DNA of 64,000 bases from assembly GCF_016055025.1 (NCBI RefSeq), contig NZ_JAECVW010000001.1; one strand, 5' to 3'. The position numbers and the translations under genes are program-made. The notes below the pieces were generated by a model. It was not told where the DNA came from, did not search any database, and saw only the letters and a list, made by a program, of their open reading frames with translations. Positions 51,138 to 60,495 of the stretch are shown here, in pieces (the first letter of the stretch is position 1; each line of letters starts with the position of its first letter). This DNA is from Thermoactinomyces intermedius. Its GTDB lineage: Bacteria > Bacillota > Bacilli > Thermoactinomycetales > Thermoactinomycetaceae.

Positions 51138-52451
51138 ATGAAACACGTGACTGTTGTGGGAGCGGGGTTGGCAGGAAGCGAAGCCGCCTGGCAAATCGCC
51201 GGGCGCGGAATCAAAGTGAAATTGTATGAAATGAGGCCGGTAAAAATGACACCCGCCCATCGCGGGGGACAATTTGCCGAATTGGTGTGCAGCAACTCAT
51301 TGCGAAGCGCAGCGTTGACCAATGCGGTGGGCGTGTTAAAAGAAGAAATGCGCCGCCTCGATTCCATTGTGATGAAAGCGGCGGACCGGCATGCGGTTCC
51401 GGCCGGCGGGGCGCTTGCCGTGGACCGGGAAAGTTTTTCGGAGGAAATCACCCAAACGCTTTCCCGCCATCCCAACATCGAAATTTATCATGAAGAAATC
51501 ACCGAATTGCCCGAGGGGCCGGCCGTGATCGCCACCGGACCGCTCACATCCAAGGCGCTGTCCGAAAAACTGAGAGCTTTGACCGGCGAGGAATATTTGT
51601 ATTTTTATGATGCAGCGGCTCCCATTGTCGAAAAAGATTCAATCGATATGGAAAAAGTTTTTGTCCAGTCCCGTTATGATAAAGGGGAAGCCGCTTATAT
51701 CAATTGTCCCATGACGGAAGAAGAGTTTGACCGTTTTTATGAGGCATTGATTCAAGCGGAGACAGCGCCCTTGAAAGATTTTGAAAAAGAAATTTTCTTT
51801 GAGGGATGCATGCCGGTTGAAGTGCTCGCCAAAAGAGGGAAAAAAACATTGTTGTTCGGTCCCATGAAGCCGGTCGGGTTAACCGATCCGCGGACCGGAA
51901 AACAGCCGTTTGCCGTCGTGCAATTGCGGCAGGACAACAGTGCCGGCACCCTTTACAATATTGTCGGCTTCCAAACCCATTTGAAATGGGGGCCGCAAAA
52001 AGAAGTCATACGGATGATTCCCGGTTTGGAAAACGCCGAGATTGTCCGGTACGGGGTGATGCACCGGAACACCTTTATCAATTCACCCAAACTTCTGCTT
52101 CCCACCTATCAATTCAGAAAAAATGACCAACTGTTCTTTGCCGGCCAAATGACCGGAGTGGAAGGATATGTGGAGTCAGCGGCGTCCGGTCTCATTGCGG
52201 GCATCAATGCCGCCCGTCTGGTGAAGGGGGAAGAACCAGTGGTTCCGCCCCAAACGACCGCCATTGGAAGCCTGGCTCATTACATCACCCATACCGATCC
52301 GAAACATTTTCAGCCGATGAATGCAAACTTCGGATTATTTGAGGCTTTGCCCAAACGGATCCGCAACAAGAAAGAGAGGGCGGAAAAATACGCCGAACGC
52401 GCTTTGGACAGTATTGAGGAATTTCGCAAACAAGTCACTGTCTCTTCTTGA
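51138..52451 (+). CDS. trmFO: Folate-dependent tRNA (uracil-54-C5)-methyltransferase TrmFO
   Basis: TrmFO makes ribothymidine at position 54 of tRNA using methylene-tetrahydrofolate and FAD. The 437-residue protein has the FAD loop VTVVGAGLAGSEAAWQIAGR, a Cys near residue 50 (LVCSNSLRSAAL) and a second in FFEGCMPVEVLAKRG, both conserved. ELPEGPAVIATGPLTSKAL and GYVESAASGLIAGINAARL are further signatures. In B. subtilis xerC/codV comes next; here hslV follows after about 70 bases. Confidence 0.96.
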   Translation: MKHVTVVGAGLAGSEAAWQIAGRGIKVKLYEMRPVKMTPAHRGGQFAELVCSNSLRSAALTNAVGVLKEEMRRLDSIVMKAADRHAVPAGGALAVDRESFSEEITQTLSRHPNIEIYHEEITELPEGPAVIATGPLTSKALSEKLRALTGEEYLYFYDAAAPIVEKDSIDMEKVFVQSRYDKGEAAYINCPMTEEEFDRFYEALIQAETAPLKDFEKEIFFEGCMPVEVLAKRGKKTLLFGPMKPVGLTDPRTGKQPFAVVQLRQDNSAGTLYNIVGFQTHLKWGPQKEVIRMIPGLENAEIVRYGVMHRNTFINSPKLLLPTYQFRKNDQLFFAGQMTGVEGYVESAASGLIAGINAARLVKGEEPVVPPQTTAIGSLAHYITHTDPKHFQPMNANFGLFEALPKRIRNKKERAEKYAERALDSIEEFRKQVTVSS

Positions 52452-52523
52452 TGCGGGATTTTCAAGCGATCATACATGATTGACGGGAAATTTTCGATTG
52501 GCCCGAAAAAGGGGGAACAAAGA

Positions 52524-53066
52524 TTGGGAGATTTTCATGCAACGACCATCTTTGCCATACAGCATGAAGGAAAAGCGGCCATGGCCGGAGACGGTCAGGT
52601 GACTTTTGGCAATCAAATGATCATGAAACACGGCGCGAAAAAAGTGCGCCGGCTGTATCACGGAAAAGTGGTGGCCGGTTTTGCCGGATCCGTCGCGGAT
52701 GCGATGACGCTGTTTGAGAAGTTTGAAAGGAAGCTGGAAGAATACCACGGGAACCTGGCGAGGGCAGCGGTGGAGCTGGCCAAGGAATGGCGTTCCGATA
52801 AGGTTTTGCGGAAACTGGAAGCCATGATGATCGTGATGAACGCGGAGAAATTGTTCCTGATCTCCGGTACCGGTGAAGTGATCGAGCCGGATGACGGGAT
52901 GTTGGCGATCGGTTCGGGAGGAAGCTTTGCATTGTCTGCCGGTAGGGCGTTGAAACGGTATGCGCCCCATCTTTCCGCCAAAGAAATCGCTGAAGCCGCA
53001 TTAACCATTGCCAGCGAAGTTTGTGTGTTTACCAACAATCAGATTGTAGTTGAGGAGGTTTCATGA
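52524..53066 (+). CDS. hslV: ATP-dependent protease subunit HslV (ClpQ)
   Basis: HslV is the proteasome-like peptidase chamber of HslUV. Length is 180 residues from TTG 52524 behind GGGGGAA; an open frame to 52476 lacks a site. The start reads GDFHATTIFAIQHEGKAAMA, so a few residues precede the likely N-terminal Thr nucleophile. GDGQVTFGNQMIMKHGAKK and VVAGFAGSVADAMTLFEKF follow. It overlaps hslU by four bases. The exact processing site is inferred. Confidence 0.92.
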   Translation: MGDFHATTIFAIQHEGKAAMAGDGQVTFGNQMIMKHGAKKVRRLYHGKVVAGFAGSVADAMTLFEKFERKLEEYHGNLARAAVELAKEWRSDKVLRKLEAMMIVMNAEKLFLISGTGEVIEPDDGMLAIGSGGSFALSAGRALKRYAPHLSAKEIAEAALTIASEVCVFTNNQIVVEEVS

Positions 53067-54478
53067 TGGCGCCCGTGTACAACCCTCGAGAAAAATGGAC
53101 TCCCCGGCAAATTGTTGCAGAATTGGATAAGTACATCATCGGGCAGAATGAAGCAAAACGCGCCGTTGCGATCGCTCTTCGAAACCGTTACCGCCGCACG
53201 CTGTTGCCGGATGAACTGAAAGAGGAAGTGGTTCCCAAAAACATTTTGATGATCGGTCCGACAGGGGTGGGAAAAACAGAGATTGCCCGCAGGCTGGCGA
53301 AGCTGGTCGGTGCACCTTTCGTCAAACTGGAAGCCACCAAATTCACCGAAGTGGGTTATGTCGGCCGGGATGTGGAATCCATGGTCCGTGATTTGGTGGA
53401 GACCGGGGTTCGCATGGTGAAAAAAGAAAAGTTGGAAAGCGTGAAGGATGAGGCGCGCGCCATGGCTAATGACCGGATTGTCGAAATTCTGGCCCCCGGC
53501 AAAAAGGCCGCACCAACTTTTAAAAATCCGATTGAGTTTCTGTTCCAGCAAAATCAATCCTCCCCTCCGGCCAGTCAGACGCAACAGGATGAAAGCAAGC
53601 TGAAAGAAGACCGGCGAATCTTAAAAGAGAAGTTATTGCGCGGAGAACTGGAGGATCGCGTGATCGAAATCGAAGTGGAAGAGCAGGCTCCGGCCATGTT
53701 TGACATGTTTGCCGGAACCGGCGTCGAACAAATGGGAATGAACATGCAGGAGATGCTCGGGCATTTGATGCCGAAGAAAACCAAAAAGCGGAGAGTCACC
53801 GTGAAAGAGGCCCGCGAAATATTAACCCAGCAGGAAGGGCAAAAATTAATCGACATGGACCAGGTCACCCAGGAAGCTCTGGAAAGGGTGGAACAATCGG
53901 GGATCATCTTTTTGGATGAAATCGATAAAGTGGCCGGGAAGGACGGACATGGCCCGGATGTCTCCCGGGAAGGGGTGCAGCGCGATATTTTGCCGATCGT
54001 GGAAGGCTCGACGGTGATGACCAAATACGGGCCGGTGAAAACCGATCACATTTTGTTTATCGCTGCCGGGGCATTTCATGTGTCCAAACCGTCGGATCTG
54101 ATTCCCGAACTTCAAGGCCGCTTTCCGATCCGTGTCGAACTGAGTGATTTGACGGCCGATGATTTTGTAAGGATTTTAACCGAGCCCAAAAGCGCGCTGA
54201 TCAAACAGTACACGGCGTTGTTGGAAACAGAGGGCATCCAGGTGACCTTCACCGATGAAGCTATCCGCGAGATTGCCCGCTTGTCGGCGGAAGTGAACAG
54301 CGCGACGGAAAATATCGGTGCCCGCCGCCTCCATACGGTTTTGGAGCGGTTGCTGGAGGAATTGTCCTTTGAGGCGCCTGAGATCGGAGCCGGTGAAATC
54401 AAGATCACACCGGAATATGTGAGAGAACGATTGCAAGATATAGTGAAAGACCGTGATTTGAGCCAGTATATATTATAA
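53063..54478 (+). CDS. hslU: ATP-dependent protease ATPase HslU (ClpY)
   Basis: This AAA+ unfoldase feeds HslV. Length is 471 residues. Motifs are TPRQIVAELDKYIIGQNEAK, Walker A in IGPTGVGKTEIARRLAKL, FVKLEATKFTEVGYVGRDVE, the inserted I domain (about 110-240) and Walker B in SGIIFLDEIDKVAGKDG. The sensor region includes FHVSKPSDLIPELQGRFPIR, and the end DLSQYIL fits into HslV. codY, which usually follows in B. subtilis relatives, is absent. Confidence 0.96.
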   Translation: MMAPVYNPREKWTPRQIVAELDKYIIGQNEAKRAVAIALRNRYRRTLLPDELKEEVVPKNILMIGPTGVGKTEIARRLAKLVGAPFVKLEATKFTEVGYVGRDVESMVRDLVETGVRMVKKEKLESVKDEARAMANDRIVEILAPGKKAAPTFKNPIEFLFQQNQSSPPASQTQQDESKLKEDRRILKEKLLRGELEDRVIEIEVEEQAPAMFDMFAGTGVEQMGMNMQEMLGHLMPKKTKKRRVTVKEAREILTQQEGQKLIDMDQVTQEALERVEQSGIIFLDEIDKVAGKDGHGPDVSREGVQRDILPIVEGSTVMTKYGPVKTDHILFIAAGAFHVSKPSDLIPELQGRFPIRVELSDLTADDFVRILTEPKSALIKQYTALLETEGIQVTFTDEAIREIARLSAEVNSATENIGARRLHTVLERLLEELSFEAPEIGAGEIKITPEYVRERLQDIVKDRDLSQYIL

Positions 54479-54529
54479 AGAAGGAAATTCGGCGTTTTTT
54501 TCGAATTGACGTTTCACGGGAGTTTTTTC

Positions 54530-54559
54530 TTGCGAGGGCTTTAATGAATATGGTATATT
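54530..54559 (+). promoter_or_regulatory. Candidate promoter of rpsB
   Basis: TTGCGA and TATATT are separated by 18 bases. The resulting leader of about 100 bases precedes rpsB; no known S2-binding leader can be assigned by eye. Confidence 0.45.
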
Positions 54560-54671
54560 CATCAATGGTGTAAAACACACGTCAAGGAAAGCAGGCAGTG
54601 GTGCCATGGGAAAATTGGTTTCTGCTTGCGATGACTTTGGCGGAGGAATAACCAATAAGGAGGATTTTTTA

Positions 54672-55400
54672 ATGGCAGTTGTATCAATGAAACAATTATT
54701 GGAAGCAGGGGTTCATTTCGGTCATCAAACACGTCGTTGGAACCCGAAAATGAAAAAGTACATTTTCACGGAACGTAACGGCATTTATATCATCGATTTG
54801 CAAAAAACCGTGAAAATGATGGAGCAGGCTTACAATTTCGTTCGTGACCTGGCTGCAAATGACGGAAACATTTTGTTTGTCGGAACGAAAAAACAAGCAC
54901 AAGAAGCCGTCAAAGAAGAAGCCACCCGTTCCAACATGTTTTATGTCAACCACCGTTGGTTGGGAGGAACCCTGACGAACTTCCAAACCATCCGCAAACG
55001 CATCGAACGTCTTCATGAATTGGAACGCATGGAAGAAGACGGCACCTTTGATGTATTGCCGAAAAAAGAAGTGGTTCTGCTGAAAAAAGAGCAGGCAAAA
55101 TTGGAAAAATTCCTCGGCGGGATCAAATACATGAAAAAATTGCCGGATGCCATCTTTGTGATTGATCCGCGCAAAGAACGGATTGCGGTTGCCGAAGCCC
55201 GCAAGTTGAACATCCCGATCATTGCCATTGTGGATACCAACTGTGATCCGGATGAAATCGACTATGTCATTCCGGGGAACGACGATGCCATCCGTGCGGT
55301 TCGTCTCTTCACCGGAAAAATCGCCGATGCCATTCTGGAAGGAAAACAAGGGGAGCAACAGCAACAAGAGCAACCGAGCGAAACCACAACAGCTTCCTGA
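54672..55400 (+). CDS. rpsB: 30S ribosomal protein S2
   Basis: The 242-residue product begins MAVVSMKQLLEAGVHFGHQT and contains FTERNGIYIIDLQKT, ILFVGTKKQAQEAVKEEA, VNHRWLGGTLTNFQTIRKR and IPIIAIVDTNCDPDEIDYVI. The Gln/Glu-rich tail is typical. AAGGAGG sets the ATG at 54672 over an upstream in-frame ATG at 54606. Confidence 0.97.
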   Translation: MAVVSMKQLLEAGVHFGHQTRRWNPKMKKYIFTERNGIYIIDLQKTVKMMEQAYNFVRDLAANDGNILFVGTKKQAQEAVKEEATRSNMFYVNHRWLGGTLTNFQTIRKRIERLHELERMEEDGTFDVLPKKEVVLLKKEQAKLEKFLGGIKYMKKLPDAIFVIDPRKERIAVAEARKLNIPIIAIVDTNCDPDEIDYVIPGNDDAIRAVRLFTGKIADAILEGKQGEQQQQEQPSETTTAS

Positions 55401-55407
55401 CCGGAAA

Positions 55408-55456
55408 ATGAAGAGGGTGGCATGACGGGACTCATGCCGGCCCCCTCTTTTTATAC
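55408..55456 (+). terminator. Terminator or attenuator between rpsB and tsf
   Basis: AGAGGGTGGCATGA pairs with TCATGCCGGCCCCCTCT (with a small bulge), followed by Ts. Confidence 0.75.
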
Positions 55457-55482
55457 GCTATATCAAAAAAGGAGGAGCATTC

Positions 55483-56136
55483 ATGGCAATCAGCGCACAA
55501 CAAGTAAAAGAACTGCGTCAAAAAACAGGCGCGGGAATGATGGATTGTAAAAAAGCTTTAACCGAAACCAACGGAGACATGGAAAAAGCGATCGAATATC
55601 TCCGTGAGAAAGGTATCGCCAAAGCAGCCAAAAAATCAGACCGCATTGCAGCGGAAGGGATTGTTGAATCCTACATACATGCCGGAGGCCGGATCGGTGT
55701 TCTGGTGGAAGTAAACTGTGAAACCGATTTCGTTGCGAAAAACGAAGAGTTCAAAAGCTTTGTCCGGGATATCGCCATGCAAATTGCCGCAATGAATCCG
55801 CAATATGTTCGCAGTGAAGAAATTCCGGAAAGCGTTGTGGAAAAAGAACGGGAAATTTTAAAACAACAAGCGCTTCAAGAAGGAAAACCGGAACACATTG
55901 TTGACAAAATGGTGGAAGGACGTTTGCAAAAACATTTCAAAGACATTTGCCTTTTGGATCAACCTTTTGTCAAAGACCCGGATAAAACCATCGATCAACT
56001 GGTGAAAGAAATGATCGCCAAGATCGGTGAAAACATCAATATCCGTCGTTTTGTCCGTTACGAAATGGGCGAGGGTCTCGAAAAACGTGAAGATAACTTT
56101 GCGGAAGAGGTTATGTCCCAAGTCAAGAAAGGTTGA
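55483..56136 (+). CDS. tsf: Elongation factor Ts, short form
   Basis: EF-Ts recycles EF-Tu by exchanging GDP. The 217-residue protein has the UBA-like N-terminal domain (VKELRQKTGAGMMDCKKALT) and the core with GRIGVLVEVNCETDFVAKNE. B. subtilis EF-Ts is about 293 residues; this one has a reduced second core subdomain, as in several thermophilic clostridial relatives. Strong AAGGAGG site. A terminator follows. Confidence 0.95.
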   Translation: MAISAQQVKELRQKTGAGMMDCKKALTETNGDMEKAIEYLREKGIAKAAKKSDRIAAEGIVESYIHAGGRIGVLVEVNCETDFVAKNEEFKSFVRDIAMQIAAMNPQYVRSEEIPESVVEKEREILKQQALQEGKPEHIVDKMVEGRLQKHFKDICLLDQPFVKDPDKTIDQLVKEMIAKIGENINIRRFVRYEMGEGLEKREDNFAEEVMSQVKKG

Positions 56137-56142
56137 CAAATT

Positions 56143-56178
56143 ACATGGGAACACGAACTTGGTGTTCCCATTTTTTTA
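56143..56178 (+). terminator. Terminator after tsf
   Basis: ATGGGAACAC pairs with GTGTTCCCAT (with the loop GAACTTG), followed by seven Ts. Confidence 0.8.
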
Positions 56179-56261
56179 GAAGTTCTTTGAACAAACTGGA
56201 CAAGTTGTATGATTTGAAGGAAAATTCATCTATATTGATTTTGTACGAACGGAGGAAAACG

Positions 56262-56987
56262 ATGAGTACTCCCAAATATAAGCGAGTTATCTTAAAATTA
56301 AGTGGTGAAGCCTTGGCCGGAGACCGGGGTTATGGAATTGACGCAAATGTGATCCAATCGCTGGCCAAACAAATCAAAGAAGTGGTTGAACTCGGTGTGG
56401 AAGTGGCTGTGGTTGTGGGAGGCGGCAATATTTGGCGCGGCATTCAGGGATCATCCCGCGGAATTGACCGTGCCACTGCCGATTACATGGGAATGCTTGC
56501 CACGGTGATGAACTCGTTGGCGTTGCAAGATGCGCTGGAAAGTATTGATGTGCCGACCCGGGTGCAAACCGCCATTGAAATGCGGCAAGTCGCCGAGCCG
56601 TATATCCGCCGGCGTGCCATTCGCCACTTGGAAAAAGGCCGGGTTGTGATCTTTGCCGGCGGAAACGGCAATCCGTTTTTCTCGACGGATACGACCTCGG
56701 CGCTCAGAGCGGCTGAGATTGAAGCAGAAGTCATTTTGATGGCCAAAAACAATGTGGATGGCGTTTACACTGCAGATCCCAAGAAAGAGCCGACCGCCAA
56801 AAAATATGACACGCTGACTTATCTGGAAATCTTGAACAAAGGTTTGAAAGTAATGGATTCCACAGCTTCGTCCTTGTGTATGGATAACAACATTCCGCTC
56901 ATTGTTTTTAATATCTCCGAAGAAGGAAACATTCGGCGCGTGCTTTTGGGAGAGCAAATCGGAACATTGGTAAAAGGGAGTGTGTAA
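56262..56987 (+). CDS. pyrH: Uridylate kinase
   Basis: PyrH phosphorylates UMP to UDP. The 241-residue hexameric-type kinase shows RVILKLSGEALAGDRGYGID, VAVVVGGGNIWRGIQGS, RATADYMGMLATVMNSLALQ, VIFAGGNGNPFFSTDTTSAL and KNNVDGVYTADPKKEP. The ATG at 56262 follows GGAGGAAAACG; an open frame to 56133 lacks a site. Confidence 0.97.
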   Translation: MSTPKYKRVILKLSGEALAGDRGYGIDANVIQSLAKQIKEVVELGVEVAVVVGGGNIWRGIQGSSRGIDRATADYMGMLATVMNSLALQDALESIDVPTRVQTAIEMRQVAEPYIRRRAIRHLEKGRVVIFAGGNGNPFFSTDTTSALRAAEIEAEVILMAKNNVDGVYTADPKKEPTAKKYDTLTYLEILNKGLKVMDSTASSLCMDNNIPLIVFNISEEGNIRRVLLGEQIGTLVKGSV

Positions 56988-56991
56988 TCAT

Positions 56992-57546
56992 ATGGATGAA
57001 GTAAAAAAGCAAGCTCAGGAGAAGATGGAAAAGGCACTGCAAGTTTTAAAGAAAGATTTGATTTCGATTCGTGCCGGACGGGCCAACCCTTCGTTGTTGG
57101 ATAAAGTGGTCGTGGAGTATTACGGTTCGGAAATGCCCGTCAACCAGGTCGCCAACATTTCCACTCCGGATCCCCGCACCTTGCTGATCCAACCGTGGGA
57201 CAAATCGGTATTGCCCGAGATTGAACGCGGGATTTTAAAATCCGAGCTCGGGTTGAACCCCAACAATGACGGTTCCGTGATCCGTATCACCATCCCGGCT
57301 TTGACGGAAGAACGGCGCAACGAATTGGTAAAACTGGTCCGGAAAACCGGCGAAGATGCCAAAGTGGCGATTCGCAACATCCGTCGTGATGCCAACGACA
57401 CATTGAAAAAGATGGAGAAAAACGGGGAGATTCCGGAAGACACCCTGCGCCGCGGCCAGGATGAAGTCCAAAAGCTGACGGATCAATACATCAAAAAAGT
57501 GGATGATGTGGTTGCGGACAAAGAGAAAGAAATTCTGGAAATCTGA
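56992..57546 (+). CDS. frr: Ribosome recycling factor
   Basis: RRF splits post-termination ribosomes with EF-G. The 184-residue product shows ISIRAGRANPSLLDKVVVEY, YGSEMPVNQVANISTPDPRT, LLIQPWDKSVLPEIERGI and a long helical end. ATG 56992 lies just after the pyrH stop. A terminator follows. Confidence 0.97.
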   Translation: MDEVKKQAQEKMEKALQVLKKDLISIRAGRANPSLLDKVVVEYYGSEMPVNQVANISTPDPRTLLIQPWDKSVLPEIERGILKSELGLNPNNDGSVIRITIPALTEERRNELVKLVRKTGEDAKVAIRNIRRDANDTLKKMEKNGEIPEDTLRRGQDEVQKLTDQYIKKVDDVVADKEKEILEI

Positions 57547-57561
57547 GGAATGATCTCATCG

Positions 57562-57596
57562 GGTGAAAACCCCTTCTTTACAGAGGGGGTTTTCTG
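57562..57596 (+). terminator. Terminator after frr
   Basis: AAAACCCCTTC/GAGGGGGTTTT (one mismatch) with T-rich 3' side. Confidence 0.8.
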
Positions 57597-57676
57597 GCTA
57601 AATCAGGAAATTGTTGGAGGAAAAAGGTTGATTCGTACCTAAGATATTTTGAGACCTATTTGCGGAGGAATGTTCT

Positions 57677-58459
57677 ATGATCAAATCCATGAAGCGTTTG
57701 ATGGGATCCATGGGGAACGATACATCATCCGCCGAAGATTTGTTAGAAAAGATCAAAAAAGCGCCCATGCCCAAGCATGTGGCGATTATCACCGACGGAA
57801 ACGGACGTTGGGCCAAAAAAAGGGGAATGCCTCGCACGGCCGGTCATGCCGCGGGAATGAAACGGATCCGTGAAATTATCCGGGCCGCCGATGATTTGGG
57901 GATTGAAGTGTTAACCTTTTACTCCTTCTCAACGGAAAACTGGAAAAGACCCAAAGACGAAGTGGAGTATCTGATGAAGCTGCCCATGGAGTTTTTGAAA
58001 ACCGATTTGCAAGAGTTGATGAAGCGAAACGTCAAGGTCCGGATTTTGGGCGGGATCAGCAGGACACCGGATTACACGCAAAAAGCGTTGATGGAGTTTC
58101 AGGAAAAAACCAAAGACAATACCGGCTTGATACTGAATTTTGCCATTAACTACGGGGCAAGAAGCGAGATTATAGAGGCTGTTCACCGGATTATAGAAGA
58201 CATTGAAAATGGTCATATTGATAAAGGAGAAGTCAACGAAGAGCTGATGAGTGAGTATTTGTTGACCAAAGGATTGCCAGATCCCGATCTGGTCATCCGG
58301 ACAAGTGGTGAAATACGGGTGAGCAACTTCTTGTTGTGGCAACTTGCGTACAGTGAGTTGTGGTTTACGGATGTGTTGTGGCCTGATTTCTCGTCGGAAT
58401 GTTTTTACCAGGCGATCGAAGATTTCCAGCATCGTTCAAGACGCTTTGGGGCGGTGTAA
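57677..58459 (+). CDS. uppS: Undecaprenyl diphosphate synthase
   Basis: UppS makes the C55 lipid carrier for cell wall synthesis. The 260-residue product shows HVAIITDGNGRWAKKRGMPR (catalytic Asp), TAGHAAGMKRIREIIRAADD, YSFSTENWKRPKDEVEYLM and DPDLVIRTSGEIRVSNFLLW. ATG follows GGAGGAATG. It leads the uppS-cdsA-dxr-rseP-proS run. Confidence 0.96.
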   Translation: MIKSMKRLMGSMGNDTSSAEDLLEKIKKAPMPKHVAIITDGNGRWAKKRGMPRTAGHAAGMKRIREIIRAADDLGIEVLTFYSFSTENWKRPKDEVEYLMKLPMEFLKTDLQELMKRNVKVRILGGISRTPDYTQKALMEFQEKTKDNTGLILNFAINYGARSEIIEAVHRIIEDIENGHIDKGEVNEELMSEYLLTKGLPDPDLVIRTSGEIRVSNFLLWQLAYSELWFTDVLWPDFSSECFYQAIEDFQHRSRRFGAV

Positions 58460-58478
58460 ATAGACAGGGGAAATAGCG

Positions 58479-59276
58479 ATGAAACAGAGAATTATTACAG
58501 GTACATTGGGCGCTGTGATTTTTCTGGGATTGATGAGCCAAGCCTGGTTATATACAATTTGCTTGTTTGTTTTGGGAATTGTGGCCTTTATTGAATATGC
58601 AAAAATGAAAAACATTTCGCTTCGCACCCCGCAAATTTTTATCGGGGTTGCTGTGATCTTGATGGTGTTTTTGAGTGTGCTTGCCAATCAACCCAACTTC
58701 TCCGGATTTTCTTTTTTGCAAGGAACCACACCGGTCATCCTGGGGCTGATTCTGTATTTTTTGTGGATGGTCTTCAGCCGGAACCAATTTGATCTGTTTC
58801 AAATGGCTTATTTGTTTGTGGGTGCCATATACATAGGATATGGATTTTCCTATATGACGGTGACGATTTGGCAAGAGAACGGTTTGGCTTGGTCCTTGTT
58901 GATCATTTTGGCCACTTGGGCAAATGATACCGGCGCTTATTTTGTCGGCAAGCGATGGGGAAAGCAGAAGCTGATGCCGGAAATCAGCCCGAATAAAACC
59001 ATTGAAGGATCTCTTGGCGGAATTTTGTGTGGAACTCTTTTGAGCATCATCATCTTTTTCATATTTCCCGATCTGGGCAATCCGTTGTTTGCCGTGGCCA
59101 TTGGCGTATTGATCACCGTCGTCGGTCAAATCGGGGACCTCATTGAATCGGCATGGAAACGAAGCACAGGCGTCAAAGACTCAGGATCCCTTTTGCCGGG
59201 GCATGGCGGATTTTTGGATCGTTTTGACAGTTTGCTGTTCACGTTTATCATTTTACACTTTGTCCAACTTTTGTGA
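58479..59276 (+). CDS. cdsA: Phosphatidate cytidylyltransferase
   Basis: CdsA makes CDP-diacylglycerol from phosphatidate and CTP. The 265-residue protein has about eight helices and the family signature near the end: GDLIESAWKRSTGVKDSGSL then LPGHGGFLDRFDSLL. MPEISPNKTIEGSLGG is also conserved. dxr begins 20 bases after its stop. Confidence 0.95.
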   Translation: MKQRIITGTLGAVIFLGLMSQAWLYTICLFVLGIVAFIEYAKMKNISLRTPQIFIGVAVILMVFLSVLANQPNFSGFSFLQGTTPVILGLILYFLWMVFSRNQFDLFQMAYLFVGAIYIGYGFSYMTVTIWQENGLAWSLLIILATWANDTGAYFVGKRWGKQKLMPEISPNKTIEGSLGGILCGTLLSIIIFFIFPDLGNPLFAVAIGVLITVVGQIGDLIESAWKRSTGVKDSGSLLPGHGGFLDRFDSLLFTFIILHFVQLL

Positions 59277-59296
59277 TGACTGAAAGGGGCTATGGA

Positions 59297-60454
59297 ATGT
59301 TAGAAAAGGTGGCTATTCTCGGTTCCACTGGGTCCATTGGAACAAGCACACTGGCGGTAATCAAAGAACACCCTGAACAATTTGAAGTTGTCGCTTTGGC
59401 GGCCGGGAACAATGCAAAATTGATGATACAACAAGTGAAGGAATTTCAGCCCCGGTTGGTGTCCATGGCCACCCGGGAAGCGGCTGAAGCCGTGAAACGG
59501 GAAGTGGGGGACGAGGTTCGTGTCCTGTGGGGGGACGAAGGCTTGAAAGAGGTTGCTGCCAGTCCGGACTCCACCTACCTTGTCTCTGCTTTGGTCGGAA
59601 GCAAAGGCTTGGTCCCGACCCTGGAAGCCATTCGGGCAGGGAAAAAGATCGGGTTGGCAAATAAAGAGACCCTGGTCACAGCCGGCCATATTGTGACGGC
59701 GGAAGCCAAAAAACATCAAGTGCCGTTGTTGCCGATTGACAGCGAGCATTCTGCACTTTTTCAATGTCTTCATGGTGAGCGGATGGACGATGTGGAACGG
59801 GTGATCATCACGGCATCCGGAGGGGCGTTTCGTGATTGGAGCCGGGAAGAATTGGTGAATGCAACCGTGGAACAAGCGTTAAACCATCCGAACTGGGCAA
59901 TGGGAAACAAGATCACCATTGACAGTGCAACGATGATGAACAAAGGATTTGAAGTGATTGAAGCGCACTGGTTATTTGATTTTCCTTATGAGAAAATAGA
60001 TGTAGTCCTTCATCCGCAAAGTGTCATCCATTCGATGGTTGAATTTCAAGACGGTGCCGTGATGGCACAATTGGGCACTCCGGACATGAGGGTTCCGATT
60101 CAATATGCATTGACTTACCCCAAACGGATGCAACTGACGACAAAACGCCTGGATTTTGTTCAGTTATCCCGGCTCGATTTCAAAGCAATGGATTTCAAAC
60201 GGTATCCCTGTTTAAAAATGGCTTATGATGCCGGGAAAGCCGGGGGAACGGTGCCGGCTGTGTTAAATGCGGCGAATGAAGTGGCGGTACAAACTTTTTT
60301 ACAAGGAAAATGCACTTTTTTGGCCATTGAAGAGATCATCGAGCGGACGCTGGAGGCACATCAGGCGGTCAGCAATCCGTCGTTGGAAGAAATTGAAGAA
60401 GCAGACAGATGGGCCCGCCGATTTGCACAAGACGGTCTTGTTCCGTCGGCTTAG
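59297..60454 (+). CDS. dxr: 1-deoxy-D-xylulose-5-phosphate reductoisomerase
   Basis: Dxr forms MEP from DXP with NADPH in the isoprenoid pathway that feeds UppS. The 385-residue product shows VAILGSTGSIGTSTLAVIKE, KKIGLANKETLVTAGHIV, LPIDSEHSALFQCLHGERMD, ITASGGAFRDWSREELVNAT and PNWAMGNKITIDSATMMNKG. The ATG at 59297 follows GAAAGGGG. Confidence 0.96.
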   Translation: MLEKVAILGSTGSIGTSTLAVIKEHPEQFEVVALAAGNNAKLMIQQVKEFQPRLVSMATREAAEAVKREVGDEVRVLWGDEGLKEVAASPDSTYLVSALVGSKGLVPTLEAIRAGKKIGLANKETLVTAGHIVTAEAKKHQVPLLPIDSEHSALFQCLHGERMDDVERVIITASGGAFRDWSREELVNATVEQALNHPNWAMGNKITIDSATMMNKGFEVIEAHWLFDFPYEKIDVVLHPQSVIHSMVEFQDGAVMAQLGTPDMRVPIQYALTYPKRMQLTTKRLDFVQLSRLDFKAMDFKRYPCLKMAYDAGKAGGTVPAVLNAANEVAVQTFLQGKCTFLAIEEIIERTLEAHQAVSNPSLEEIEEADRWARRFAQDGLVPSA

Positions 60455-60495
60455 ATTTAAGGTGTGTGATCAACCAGGGTGGTGATGAATAGTCC

